64,000 nucleotides of DNA, taken from assembly GCA_902518705.1 (NCBI GenBank), contig CABYHW010000001.1:50270-114269 (forward strand). The letters are read 5' to 3'. Below, in pieces: positions 53,441 through 62,714 of the stretch; within the stretch, counting starts at the first letter, position 1, and each line of letters begins with the position of its first letter. The DNA is from an uncultured Alphaproteobacteria bacterium (GTDB lineage: Bacteria; Pseudomonadota; Alphaproteobacteria; HIMB59; GCA-002718135). The notes under the pieces were generated by a model. It made no database searches and had not been told where the DNA came from. It was given only the letters and a program-made list of their open reading frames with translations. A program made the position numbers and the translations under genes.

Positions 53441-54333
53441 TGGAAGCTAAGCAATATATTGGAGAAGGTTGGAAACATGCAATCCTAATTATTGGTGCAA
53501 TCGTAGTGATGCTCCCTTTTTATATGATGGTTTCTATGTCATTAAAATCTCAGCAAGAAATCCAATCAATTTCTGGAGGTCTTATTGGTGCGCAAGAAAC
53601 TCAAACGTTTCCCGTATGTGTTAAAACTGGTTATTCAGAAGAAACATGTACAATGAAGCCATATCAATACAACTATTGGTTTGCTTTTGAAAAAGCTCCT
53701 ATTCCTAGATACTTAATGAATGGTGTCATTGTTACTTTATCAATCTTCATCATTCAGGTTTTAGTCGCTTTACCGTGCGCGTACGCACTTGCCAAGTTAC
53801 GGTTTTACGGACGAGAATTTGTTTTCTCGATGGTTTTATTTTGCTTGCTCATTCCTGTTCACGGAATTGCACTTCCATTGTATGTTATGTTGGCCCAGGC
53901 AGGATTAGTTGACACCTATTCCGCCTTAATACTCCCCTGGATCATATCGGTGTTTGGAATCTTTTTAATGCGGCAATTCTTTATGACTGTTCCAGATGAA
54001 TTAATTGATGCCGCCAGGATGGATGGCATGGGAGAGTACGCAATCGTATGGAAAGTAATGCTTCCAACTGCAATACCAGCGTTACTTGCTTTTGCAATAT
54101 TCTCAGTTGTTGCGCACTGGAATGATTATTTCTGGCCTCGAATGGTAATAACAGGAAATAGAGATCTCTTTACTCCGCCGCTTGGTATTAGAGAATTCAG
54201 AGGTGGAATTGATAGTGACGAATTTGGTCCAATGATGGCTTCAATAGTTACTGTAACTGTTCCTCTTATTGTTGCTTTTATAATCGCGCAAAAACGATTT
54301 ATTGAAGGAATTACTTTGACAGGCATGAAGTAA
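53440..54333 (+). CDS. UgpE-like ABC transporter permease
   Basis: A 297-residue CUT1 permease, second channel subunit. EAA loop: IDAARMDGMGEYAIVWKVMLPTAIPALLAF (in outline, residues ~188-217). About six hydrophobic helices; the loop after helix 1 carries an insert with two Cys residues (FPVCVKTGYSEETCTM) that could form a periplasmic disulfide, not typical of UgpE. The DNA around 53770-54330 is slightly richer in G+C than its neighbours. It ends the ugpCAE run, 14 bp before an EamA exporter gene. Confidence 0.87.
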   Translation: MEAKQYIGEGWKHAILIIGAIVVMLPFYMMVSMSLKSQQEIQSISGGLIGAQETQTFPVCVKTGYSEETCTMKPYQYNYWFAFEKAPIPRYLMNGVIVTLSIFIIQVLVALPCAYALAKLRFYGREFVFSMVLFCLLIPVHGIALPLYVMLAQAGLVDTYSALILPWIISVFGIFLMRQFFMTVPDELIDAARMDGMGEYAIVWKVMLPTAIPALLAFAIFSVVAHWNDYFWPRMVITGNRDLFTPPLGIREFRGGIDSDEFGPMMASIVTVTVPLIVAFIIAQKRFIEGITLTGMK

Positions 54334-54347
54334 ATTCTTATCTACTG

Positions 54348-55196
54348 ATGACATTGTCAGTAAATTTTATTTTTATCTTAATTCTTGTTTCTGCTCTATG
54401 TCATGCAGTTTGGAGTGCTATAATAAAATCAAGCAAGAACCCTTTATCGTTAATGGGTATAACATCTGTCTTGGAAGTTACTATTTTTTTACCTTTAACA
54501 TTTACTGTTCCATTTCCAACTTTAGAGGTTTGGTATTTTTTAATAGCAACCGTAATCATTCATGTCTTCTACAGACTAAATGTTATCTACTCATATAGGT
54601 ACGGTGATCTCTCTTACATATATCCAATTTCTAGAGGAAGTTCATGTTTGTTTGTAGCGATCATTAGTATTTTATTTTTAAGTTCTGATATTAGTGTTGC
54701 TGGTTTCGTAGGAATTTTAATTGTTTGTATTGGGTTATTTTTAATTTCTTATTCTAAAAATTTATCTTTTAACTTCAGAGGTTTTGCTCTCGCAATATCA
54801 ACGGCTATTCTAATTACTGCTTACACTTTAGTTGACGGAGTCGGGGTGAGACTTTCTGAAAATGGTTTTTCCTATATTTACTGGCTCTTCACACTTAATG
54901 GAATACCTTTGCTAATTATTGGTTTGATCTCGAAAGATGGTTTACGAAAAAGAGAAACATACACATTTAGATCGGGGATTGCTGCTGGTGTATTTGCAAC
55001 AAGTAGTTACGCAATTGTTGTTTGGAGTATGCAATTTATAGAAATAGCTTATGTCTCTAGTATTAGAGAAATAAGCATTGTGTTTGCTGCAATTATTGGA
55101 ATGCTTTTCTTATTTGAGAAGAATGCAAAATCTCGAATAATACCTTCTATTTTAATAGTGAGTGGTATTTCGGTTGTTTATTTTCAAATTCTTTAG
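54348..55196 (+). CDS. EamA/DMT-family transporter
   Basis: A 282-residue membrane protein with about ten hydrophobic helices and the duplicated EamA fold (N-half about 1-135, C-half about 145-282). ALCHAVWSAIIKSSKNPLSLMG and the second-half ALVDGVGVRLSE-like stretches are DMT features. It lies 14 bp after the UgpE-like gene in the same direction and may be co-transcribed, so export or uptake of a phosphonate-derived metabolite is possible. The substrate cannot be predicted. Confidence 0.82.
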   Translation: MTLSVNFIFILILVSALCHAVWSAIIKSSKNPLSLMGITSVLEVTIFLPLTFTVPFPTLEVWYFLIATVIIHVFYRLNVIYSYRYGDLSYIYPISRGSSCLFVAIISILFLSSDISVAGFVGILIVCIGLFLISYSKNLSFNFRGFALAISTAILITAYTLVDGVGVRLSENGFSYIYWLFTLNGIPLLIIGLISKDGLRKRETYTFRSGIAAGVFATSSYAIVVWSMQFIEIAYVSSIREISIVFAAIIGMLFLFEKNAKSRIIPSILIVSGISVVYFQIL

Positions 55197-55231
55197 TTAA
55201 AAAACATAGACATTTTGGGTTAAAATTTTAT

Positions 55232-55402
55232 ATGAGTTTTATGGCAGATGATATTGTTGAAGTTGATCCTAAAACTGAAACTATCTCTTGCGATGGTGGT
55301 GAAGATGGTTTAGGACATCCCGCAGTTTATTATACCTTTAATAACGAGAACAAAATTGTCTGTGGTTATTGTGGTAAAATATTTATAAGAAAAGAAGAAT
55401 AA
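55232..55402 (+). CDS. Small NDUFS6-like zinc-finger protein (zf-CHCC)
   Basis: A 56-residue protein too short for a typical ORF cutoff. ISCDGGEDGLGHPAVYYTF and VCGYCGKIFIRKE give the Cys-His-Cys-Cys zinc pattern of the NDUFS6/zf-CHCC family widespread in alphaproteobacteria. It starts at ATG 55232 (second Met two codons later possible) and lies 1 bp before the FYDLN gene. In mitochondria the relative is a complex I subunit; the role of the bacterial form is not settled. Confidence 0.85.
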   Translation: MSFMADDIVEVDPKTETISCDGGEDGLGHPAVYYTFNNENKIVCGYCGKIFIRKEE

Positions 55403-55403
55403 A

Positions 55404-55757
55404 ATGTACAAAGAATCCTGGGGTAATAAAAGAACGTGTCCGTGTAATAAGATACAATATTATGATCTTAATTTAGATAAAATGGATTGTCCTGAATGTG
55501 GTAAAGAAATTGAGGTAACAACACTAGCTAGACCACGTAGAGGTAGAAAACCAGGAAGTACAAATGCGGCGCCGCTCGCTAATCCAATTCCGCCAAAACC
55601 AAAAGAAAAGGATGATGATCTTGATATTGATAGTTTGGATGTAGATAACAATGAAGACAATCTTGAGGATGATACTGTTTTATTAGAAGACGAAACAGAA
55701 ATTGATCCAATAGCCGAAGGTATTAAGCCTAAAGACGACGGCGAAGAAGAATACTAA
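55404..55757 (+). CDS. FYDLN-acid (TIGR02300) zinc-ribbon protein
   Basis: A 117-residue alphaproteobacterial protein. The N-terminus WGNKRTCPCNKIQYYDLN (residues 6-23, family FYDLN motif) and MDCPECGKEI provide two Cys pairs for a zinc ribbon. A basic ARPRRGRKPGS segment follows, and the C-terminal half is very acidic (Asp/Glu-rich), as the family name says. Function is unknown. It is read with the small zinc-finger gene. Confidence 0.92.
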   Translation: MYKESWGNKRTCPCNKIQYYDLNLDKMDCPECGKEIEVTTLARPRRGRKPGSTNAAPLANPIPPKPKEKDDDLDIDSLDVDNNEDNLEDDTVLLEDETEIDPIAEGIKPKDDGEEEY

Positions 55758-55779
55758 AATTTTAATAAAAATTTAGAAG

Positions 55780-57018
55780 ATGTTTAAGGTACTACAAAAC
55801 ACTTGGGCCCTTTTTTTTGGCTTTGCTTTAATTAGTCTTGGTCACGGTCTGCAAGGAACACTTATCGGTGTTCGTTCTGTTTTAGAGGGTTTTAGTTTTT
55901 TTGCATCAGGACTTATTATAGCTGGTTATTACGTTGGATACTTAACTGGCGCATTAACAATTCCAATTTTTTTACAACGTGTTGGTCACATAAGAGTTTT
56001 TGCCGCTTTAGCATCGCTTGCTTCTATCGCTATATTATTACACTCTGTATTTGTTCATCCGTATTCATGGATGTTTATACGAATATTAACTGGTTTAAGT
56101 CTTGCTGGGATTTATGTAATCATGGAGAGTTGGTTAAATGAAAAATCAACTAATCAAACTCGGGGTCAATTACTTTCCGTTTACATGATTATTACTTTTG
56201 TATTTGTTGGAGCAGGACAATTTTTATTAAATTTAGGCGATCCAGCTAAAGTTGATTTATTTATTTTAGTATCAATTTTATTATCATTCGCACTTCTTCC
56301 TATTCTTTTGTCTTCAACAGAACAACCTAATACAGAAAGTCCTAAATTTTTTTCTTTAAGAGAATTTTATACTGTTTCACCTCTAGGTTTTGTTGGCGCG
56401 TTAGCAACTGGTTTATCACATAGTGCAGTTTTTGGTTACGGTGCAATTTATGCATCATCTATTAATTTAAGCTTATTTGAAATTTCTCTCTATATGATGA
56501 TTATAACATCAGCTGGTGCCCTATCTCAATGGCCTATTGGATATTTGTCAGATAGAATTGATAGACGTGTTATTCTTATTGGTGTTTCTTTTATGGCTTC
56601 AGGTTTGAGTTTATTTTTTGTTTTTGCAAACTTTATGCCTCTAACGTTGTTCTTAATTTTTACTGGTCTTTTTTCAGTTGCATGTTTACCAATGTATTCA
56701 CTTACAGTTGCTCATACAAATGACTTCTTACAACCTAATGAGATAGTATCAGCAAGTGCAACCTTTGGTATACTGATTGGTATTGGATCAATTATCGGAC
56801 CTTTGTTTGTTTCTGGATTCATGGAAATTTTGGGAGCGGTAGGTTTTTACATTTATTTATTTTTAATACATGGACTACTAGGACTGTTTGGTTTGTATAG
56901 AATGACACAAAGAACTAAGCCACGTGATCTTGAATCACAATATAATCCTTTACCACGAAATATTAGTCCTGCCGGTATGGAAATGAACCCCGTCACTGAG
57001 CCAACTGAGGACGAGTAA
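55780..57018 (+). CDS. MFS transporter (YcaD-like)
   Basis: A 412-residue major facilitator with twelve hydrophobic helices. The loop 2-3 region and GYLSDRIDRRVILIGVSF (helix 8-9 loop, family A-motif repeat) are recognisable. It resembles the YcaD/UMF-type group of MFS permeases with ESWLNEKSTNQTRGQLLSVYM near residue 110. The substrate is unknown. Its last 26 bp overlap the convergent msrQ gene. Confidence 0.85.
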   Translation: MFKVLQNTWALFFGFALISLGHGLQGTLIGVRSVLEGFSFFASGLIIAGYYVGYLTGALTIPIFLQRVGHIRVFAALASLASIAILLHSVFVHPYSWMFIRILTGLSLAGIYVIMESWLNEKSTNQTRGQLLSVYMIITFVFVGAGQFLLNLGDPAKVDLFILVSILLSFALLPILLSSTEQPNTESPKFFSLREFYTVSPLGFVGALATGLSHSAVFGYGAIYASSINLSLFEISLYMMIITSAGALSQWPIGYLSDRIDRRVILIGVSFMASGLSLFFVFANFMPLTLFLIFTGLFSVACLPMYSLTVAHTNDFLQPNEIVSASATFGILIGIGSIIGPLFVSGFMEILGAVGFYIYLFLIHGLLGLFGLYRMTQRTKPRDLESQYNPLPRNISPAGMEMNPVTEPTEDE

Positions 57019-57598
57019 GTCTTTTAAATATTCTGTGAAGTAATAAGAGTATAATTATTCCCATATAAATGACTGGTTCAGTTTTATCAGCACGAACTAA
57101 AACATAAAAATGCAAACTAGCCAGAATGGCTACTGGGTAAATTAAATAATGAATTTTCTTCCATAATTTAAAACCTAATCGTTTAATCATATTGTTTGTT
57201 GAAGTGCTAGCGAGCGGGATTAAAAAAAGAAAACTTATAAAACCAAAAGTTATAAATGGTCTTTTTATAATATCTTGTATGATAAATTGCATATCTAGAA
57301 AATGATCTAGAATTATGTAAGTAGAGAAATGCAAACAAACATAATAGAACGCAAAAAGTCCAATCATTCTTCGTAATACAACTATCGATTTTATAGATTT
57401 AATATTTGATAGAGTAGTAATCATAAGAGTTATTATTATTAATCTGAGTGCCATTAGACCTAATTCATCCATTAGTTTTTCAATTGGATTTACTCCAAGA
57501 TTTCCAGTAACAAATTGAAACGCCCAAAGTAGACTTGGAAATAGAATTAAAATAAATAAGACAGGTTTACTGCGGTTAAAATTTTTTGTTGAAAACAT
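56993..57598 (-). CDS. msrQ: MsrQ heme-binding membrane subunit
   Basis: A 201-residue six-helix ferric-reductase-like protein, the membrane partner of MsrP. Heme-ligand histidines lie in YVCLHFSTYII (about 87-97), KKIHYLIYPVAILASLHFYV (about 148-167) and similar. MsrQ takes electrons from the quinone pool or flavins and passes them to MsrP for repair of oxidised periplasmic methionine. It follows msrP by 3 bp. GNLGVNPIEKLMDELG is the family N-terminal signature. Confidence 0.92.
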   Translation of the reverse strand: MFSTKNFNRSKPVLFILILFPSLLWAFQFVTGNLGVNPIEKLMDELGLMALRLIIITLMITTLSNIKSIKSIVVLRRMIGLFAFYYVCLHFSTYIILDHFLDMQFIIQDIIKRPFITFGFISFLFLIPLASTSTNNMIKRLGFKLWKKIHYLIYPVAILASLHFYVLVRADKTEPVIYMGIIILLLLHRIFKRLTRPQLAQ

Positions 57599-57601
57599 TC
57601 A

Positions 57602-58519
57602 TTAATAAAATTTAGTCAAATCTAAATCTTTATAGAGATGTGCTACTTCTTCTTCATAACCATTAAACATAAGTGTTTCTCTTCTTTTAAACTCTCCAAT
57701 TCGTCTCTCTGTTCCTTGACTCCACCTTGGATGATTAACATTAGGATTAACATTAGCATAAAAACCATATTCCCAAGGAGCTAAAGTTTCCCAAGATGTT
57801 TCAGGTTGAGTATCTAAAAATCTAATTTCTACAATTGATTTAATTGATTTGAAACCATACTTCCATGGAACAACTAATCTTATGGGTGCACCATTTTGAT
57901 TAGGCATTTCATGACCATACAATCCAGTTGCTAATATTGTTAGAGGATTCATTGCTTCATCCATTCGAAGCCCTTCTCTATATGGCCAAATGATTGTTCT
58001 CTTTTGCTGACCAGGCATTTCTTCCGGCCTGAATACAGTTACAAACTGAACATACTTTGCTGAACTTAAAGGTTCGGCCATTTTTATAAGTTCAGATAAC
58101 TGAAAACCCTGCCAAGGAATAACCATGGACCATGCTTCAACACATCTCAATCTATAAACCCTATCTTCTATTGTTACATTTGATAAAATTTTTTCTAAGT
58201 CAAATGTTTGAGGCTTTTTCACAAGACCATCTATTTTTATTGTCCATGGCCTAGGTTTAAAATTTCCAGAATTTAAATGAGGATGTTTTTTATGAGTCCC
58301 AAACTCATAAAAATTATTGTACGTTGTGATTTCTTCGTAAGAATTAAGTTTGTCGTTTTCATTTAGGTTTTTAGTATAAATTGAAAGACCACTATCGTGG
58401 TTTGCAAATGCTGTTGAGGTAACCGTTGCTAGCATGGCGCTAGCTAAAGATCCCTTTATAAACTTACGTCTATTTAAATATGTCTTATAGGGTGTGATTT
58501 CAGATCCTAAAATTTTCAT
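57602..58519 (-). CDS. msrP: MsrP protein-methionine-sulfoxide reductase catalytic subunit
   Basis: A 305-residue molybdopterin enzyme of the sulfite-oxidase fold. The Tat signal NRRKFIKGSLASAMLATV (about 16-33) directs it folded to the periplasm, and VYRLRCVEAWSMVIPWQGF contains the Mo-binding Cys (about 132). GLYGHEMPNQNGAPIRLVVPWKYGFKSIK (in outline) matches YedY/MsrP. With MsrQ it repairs methionine sulfoxide in envelope proteins. It lies 51 bp downstream of a cytochrome c gene. Confidence 0.95.
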   Translation of the reverse strand: MKILGSEITPYKTYLNRRKFIKGSLASAMLATVTSTAFANHDSGLSIYTKNLNENDKLNSYEEITTYNNFYEFGTHKKHPHLNSGNFKPRPWTIKIDGLVKKPQTFDLEKILSNVTIEDRVYRLRCVEAWSMVIPWQGFQLSELIKMAEPLSSAKYVQFVTVFRPEEMPGQQKRTIIWPYREGLRMDEAMNPLTILATGLYGHEMPNQNGAPIRLVVPWKYGFKSIKSIVEIRFLDTQPETSWETLAPWEYGFYANVNPNVNHPRWSQGTERRIGEFKRRETLMFNGYEEEVAHLYKDLDLTKFY

Positions 58520-58570
58520 AATAATAATATATATCTTAAATATTAAAATTGAAGATTTGCTTTAATAATC

Positions 58571-58978
58571 TTAGCTTTTAAAATGGGAGTTATATTTATT
58601 TAGTATCTTTTCTGGCCATGTACTTTTGATAAATTCAAGAATAGACCAAACATCTTCATCTGATAACGCATCATTACCAAGCATTTTACCTTCGTAATCA
58701 GGATTTGATTTTTTAAAACCATATTTAATGACATGAAATAATTGTGCAGGAGAGTGGTGCCAAGTATGCCCAGTGCCATTAAGAGGAGGTGCTCTTCTAT
58801 GACCATCTTCATCTAACGATTTATCCCACTCTTCATGACCTGCTAAATTACCCATATGACACCCTGCACAATTTTCAGCATATAGTTTCATACCTTTAAA
58901 AATATCAACTTCTGCTGCATGAATACTATGTCCAATAAATAATATTATAAGTACCGAAATTAATTTAAGGGTTTGCAT
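58571..58978 (-). CDS. Periplasmic c-type cytochrome
   Basis: A 135-residue class I cytochrome c with a Sec signal peptide (about 1-21, SIHAA). Heme motif CAGCH at 37-41; the distal Met is probably in EGKMLGNDALSDEDVWSILEFI. It lies upstream of msrP-msrQ in the same direction with a 51-bp gap; whether it serves that system or general electron transport is not clear. Conserved sequence after the heme motif (RAPPLNGTGHTWHHS) resembles DoxX-type or thiosulfate-linked cytochromes only loosely. Confidence 0.88.
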   Translation of the reverse strand: MQTLKLISVLIILFIGHSIHAAEVDIFKGMKLYAENCAGCHMGNLAGHEEWDKSLDEDGHRRAPPLNGTGHTWHHSPAQLFHVIKYGFKKSNPDYEGKMLGNDALSDEDVWSILEFIKSTWPEKILNKYNSHFKS

Positions 58979-59046
58979 TCTATTTATATAATTTTTTAAA
59001 TTTATATTTCATTACAAATCTATCTTTTTTTTGATAGGATATATTT

Positions 59047-60837
59047 ATGAAAAAATTTCTAATCGCATTTGCCATTTTAACTTCAATAATTGCACTTAAC
59101 AAACATGCGTACAGTGAAAAAGTTCACGGTATTGCAATGCATGGAACACCAAAGTATGCCAGTGATTTTGAAAATCTAGATTATGTAAACCCAAATGCAC
59201 CTAAAGGTGGGGTAGTAAAATTTGGATCATATGGTTCTTTTGATAATCTAAATAGAGTAGCTTTTAAAGGTTCTAAAGCTGCTGGTCTAGGGTATGTTAA
59301 TGATACGTTAATGAGAAGAGTATGGGATGAAGCATTCTCTCTCTATGGTTTAATAGCTGAAAAGGTAGAATTGCCTGAAGATAGATCGTCTATAACTTTT
59401 TATTTAAATTCAAATGCAACCTTTCATGATGGCTCACCAATAACACGCGATGATGTATTATTTAGTCTAGAAACGTTTCAAACAAAAGGTACTCCAAATC
59501 AGAAAAAAACTTATGGCAAAGTTATTAAAACTGAATTGATTGGAAATGATGGAATAAAAATGATTTTTGAAAATAATGAAGATAAAGAATTACCTCTTAT
59601 TATTGCAGGCTTTCTTCCAATCATTCCAAAAAAGTTTTATGAAAATCTTGATGTTACAAAAACATTTTTAGATATTCCTCTAGGCAGTGGTCCATACCAA
59701 GTTAATAGTCTCGATCCAGGACGTCAAATAAAATACAAACGCGTTGAAAATTATTGGGCAAAAGATTTACCGGTAAATAAAGGTCTCTATAATTTTGATA
59801 CAATTATTTATGATTATTACAAAGACTCAAATGTCTTAGTTGAAGCTTTTAAGGTTGGTGAATACGACTTTAGAAGAGAGTACAATGTTAAACGTTGGTT
59901 ATCAGAATATGATTTCAAAGCTGTCCAGAATGGTGAAGTAATATTGACAGAAATGAATAACGATAGACCTGTTGGAATGAATGGTCTTGTGATGAATACA
60001 AGACGTGACATATTTAATAATAGAAATGTAAGACTTGCTTTAAGTTATGCCTATGATCATGAATGGATTAATAAAACGATATATCAAAATGCTTATGTGA
60101 GAACAGATAGTTATTTTGATAATTCACCATTAGCTTCTTCAGGCTTACCGTCAAAAAATGAATTAGAATTGTTGAATGTATGGAAAGATGAAATTCCAGC
60201 AGAGGTATTTACGGAAACATTTACTCCACCTATTACGGATGGCAGTGGTAATGACCGTAAAAATTTATTGAAAGCAAAAGAAATACTTGAAAAAGAGGGA
60301 TGGTTTGTTGAAAATGGAAAACTGGTAAAAGATGGAAAAGAATTCAAGTTTGAGTTCTTGATTGTCAGTCCATCTGATGAGAAAATTGCCTTAGCCTATC
60401 AAAGTAATTTAAAAAAACTTGGCATTACAATGGATGTAAGAACTGTTGATTCATCACAGTATCAAGAACGTTTGTTAAGTTATGATTTTGATATGATTAA
60501 AAGATATTGGGGAGTCAGTTTAAGCCCAGGAAATGAGCAACAATTTTATTGGGGATCAGAAGTTGGTCAAAAAGATGGAAGCAGAAATTATCCTGGTATC
60601 AATAGTCCAGCAGTTGATGCATTAATTGAAAAACTAATTAGTGCAACAAATAGAGAAGAATTAACAACGGCGATCCACGCACTTGATAGAGTATTGTTAT
60701 GGGGTCACTATGTTGTTCCTCTTTATCATAGCAACAAAGACAGAATTGCTTATTGGGATTTTTTTGAATACCCAGACGAAATTCCACTTTACGGAATTGT
60801 AATTGAGTCTTGGTGGATTAATAAAGATAAACAATAA
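59047..60837 (+). CDS. Peptide ABC transporter binding protein (YejA-like)
   Basis: A 596-residue SBP_bac_5 protein with a signal peptide (about 1-23, KHAYS-EK). HGIAMHGTPKYASDFENLDYVNPNAPKGG (in outline) at the mature N-terminus is the YejA/microcin-C-type signature, and FNNRNVRLALSYAYDHEWINKT is the family middle. It should bind oligopeptides or related compounds in the periplasm. No permease or ATPase genes for it lie in the window, so it is either an orphan or its partners are elsewhere. Confidence 0.9.
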   Translation: MKKFLIAFAILTSIIALNKHAYSEKVHGIAMHGTPKYASDFENLDYVNPNAPKGGVVKFGSYGSFDNLNRVAFKGSKAAGLGYVNDTLMRRVWDEAFSLYGLIAEKVELPEDRSSITFYLNSNATFHDGSPITRDDVLFSLETFQTKGTPNQKKTYGKVIKTELIGNDGIKMIFENNEDKELPLIIAGFLPIIPKKFYENLDVTKTFLDIPLGSGPYQVNSLDPGRQIKYKRVENYWAKDLPVNKGLYNFDTIIYDYYKDSNVLVEAFKVGEYDFRREYNVKRWLSEYDFKAVQNGEVILTEMNNDRPVGMNGLVMNTRRDIFNNRNVRLALSYAYDHEWINKTIYQNAYVRTDSYFDNSPLASSGLPSKNELELLNVWKDEIPAEVFTETFTPPITDGSGNDRKNLLKAKEILEKEGWFVENGKLVKDGKEFKFEFLIVSPSDEKIALAYQSNLKKLGITMDVRTVDSSQYQERLLSYDFDMIKRYWGVSLSPGNEQQFYWGSEVGQKDGSRNYPGINSPAVDALIEKLISATNREELTTAIHALDRVLLWGHYVVPLYHSNKDRIAYWDFFEYPDEIPLYGIVIESWWINKDKQ

Positions 60838-60858
60838 AATAAGTAATCAAATATTTTT

Positions 60859-61743
60859 ATGAGTCATACAAGAGCTAACATACTCATTTTAATTGCCTCA
60901 CTTATATGGGGAACAGCTTTTGTCAGCCAAACTACTGGAATGGGAGCCATAGGTCCTTTTACTTTTAGCTTTGGAAGATTCTTTTTTGCTTTTTTAACAG
61001 TAATTCCATTTGCGATTTATCTAGAACAACAAAATATTGTTAAAATATTAATTGATAGAAAAAAAGTTTATCTTTGTTTAGCTACAGGTTTTTTTCTTTT
61101 TGGTGGTATGGGTCTTCAACAATACGCTTTACAAAAATCATTAATATCAAATGCTGCTTTTCTTAGCACTCTTTACGTTCCCTTTGTTGGTATAATTTCA
61201 AGATTCATAATTAAAAAACAGGTACACTGGATTATCTGGATTGCCATTTTACTTTGTTTGTATGGATCATATCTTTTGTCCTCTAATCAATCAGTTGAAA
61301 TTCAACAATCAGATTCACTCTTGTTTATTGCTGCTTTATTTTTTGCCTTACATATTATTTGTATCGATATTTTTATGAAAGAACTTAACAGTCCTTTTTT
61401 ATTTGGAAGTATTCAGTACTTCATTGTTTTTGTTTTATCTATGATCTTAGCTTTTATGTGGGAGGAACCAAAGCTGTCAAATATGCAAATTGAATGGTTT
61501 GAAATTTTATATACAGGTATTTTTTCTGCTGGCATTGGATATACACTTCAAATTATTGCTCAACATAAAGCTAATCCTGCTCCTGCTGCTATTATTTTAT
61601 CAATGGAGTCAGTCTTTGCTGCAATAGCAGGTTGGATACTTTTAAATCAAATTTTAGACACACAAAAAATACTTGGATGCCTTGCAATATTTGTTGGAGT
61701 CATTATAGTACAATTAGTACCTATAATAATTAAACAAAAATGA
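60859..61743 (+). CDS. EamA/DMT-family transporter
   Basis: A 294-residue ten-helix DMT protein. ILILIASLIWGTAFVSQTTGM at the N-terminus is the classic EamA opening, and HKANPAPAAIILSMESVFAAIAGW (in outline, about 235-258) the second-repeat signature. It lies 21 bp after the YejA-like gene and overlaps the PfkB gene by 4 bp (ATGA), so these are probably one transcript. The substrate is unknown. Confidence 0.86.
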   Translation: MSHTRANILILIASLIWGTAFVSQTTGMGAIGPFTFSFGRFFFAFLTVIPFAIYLEQQNIVKILIDRKKVYLCLATGFFLFGGMGLQQYALQKSLISNAAFLSTLYVPFVGIISRFIIKKQVHWIIWIAILLCLYGSYLLSSNQSVEIQQSDSLLFIAALFFALHIICIDIFMKELNSPFLFGSIQYFIVFVLSMILAFMWEEPKLSNMQIEWFEILYTGIFSAGIGYTLQIIAQHKANPAPAAIILSMESVFAAIAGWILLNQILDTQKILGCLAIFVGVIIVQLVPIIIKQK

Positions 61744-62714
61744 GTGATAAATTAGATGTAGTTGGAATTGGAAATGCTATGGTAGATGCCATAATTCCTT
61801 CCAATCAAAGTGAAATTGAAAAGCATGAAATTAATAGAGATTCTATGAATCTTATTGATGAAAACTTAAAAAATAATTTGCATGAAAGTTATTCCATCAG
61901 AGAAATGGCAGGCGGAGGTTCCCTTGGTAACTCCATGTTTGGTATTACCTCTTTTGGCGGCAATGGAAGTTTTATCGGAAAAATTAAAAATGATGAAGTT
62001 GGAATTTTTCTTCAAAAAGATATGGTCAGAGAAGGTTTACAATTTCCATTAGGGTTTACTTCGCCAGATATCTCTACAGGATGTTGCACAATTTTTGTTG
62101 AGGAAGATGGGACAAGAACAATGTGTACTTTTCTAGGTGCAGGAACTTTAATCGGACCAGATGATATTAATGATCAACACATAAAAAATCACAAAATAGC
62201 TTATTTAGAAGGTTACTTATGGGATAATGAAAATGCAAAAAAAGCGATGAAAAAAATGGTTGATATTTGTAAAGCAGACAATCAACAAATTGCTTTTACT
62301 TTGTCAGATTTATTTTGTGTTGATAGGCATAGAGATTCATTCAAAGAATTAATTGAGAACGATGTAGATATTCTTTTTGCAAACGAGGATGAGATTAAAG
62401 CTCAGTCTGAAGAAACTGACTTTGACAATGCTATTGAATATGCAAAATCATTAAATATGACTGTTGCAATTACAAGAGCAGAGAAAGGTTCAGTTATTGT
62501 AGAAAAAGATAACATAATTGAGATTAATCCAATTCAAGTTGACAAAGTTGTTGATACAACAGGAGCGGGTGATCTTTATGCAGCTGGACTTTTGTTTGGG
62601 ATTGCCAGAGGTAAAGATATTTCTACTTGTGGAAATTATGCTAGTGTTGCTGCTGCAGAAATAATTTCACATTATGGCGCAAGACCTTTAGTAAAATTAT
62701 CTAATTTAATTTAG
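61740..62714 (+). CDS. PfkB-family kinase, probably adenosine kinase
   Basis: A 324-residue ribokinase-fold enzyme. DVVGIGNAMVDAI (N-terminal), AGGGSLGNSMFGITSFGG (glycine-rich substrate site, about 58-75) and DTTGAGDLYAAGLLFGIARG (about 272-291, catalytic Asp and anion hole) are present. The pattern GxGNAxVD and the LAAGGSxxN-like block are those of the alphaproteobacterial adenosine kinase group. It overlaps the convergent adenosine deaminase gene by 14 bp, which supports a purine salvage role. Other sugar kinases are possible. Confidence 0.85.
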   Translation: MSDKLDVVGIGNAMVDAIIPSNQSEIEKHEINRDSMNLIDENLKNNLHESYSIREMAGGGSLGNSMFGITSFGGNGSFIGKIKNDEVGIFLQKDMVREGLQFPLGFTSPDISTGCCTIFVEEDGTRTMCTFLGAGTLIGPDDINDQHIKNHKIAYLEGYLWDNENAKKAMKKMVDICKADNQQIAFTLSDLFCVDRHRDSFKELIENDVDILFANEDEIKAQSEETDFDNAIEYAKSLNMTVAITRAEKGSVIVEKDNIIEINPIQVDKVVDTTGAGDLYAAGLLFGIARGKDISTCGNYASVAAAEIISHYGARPLVKLSNLI

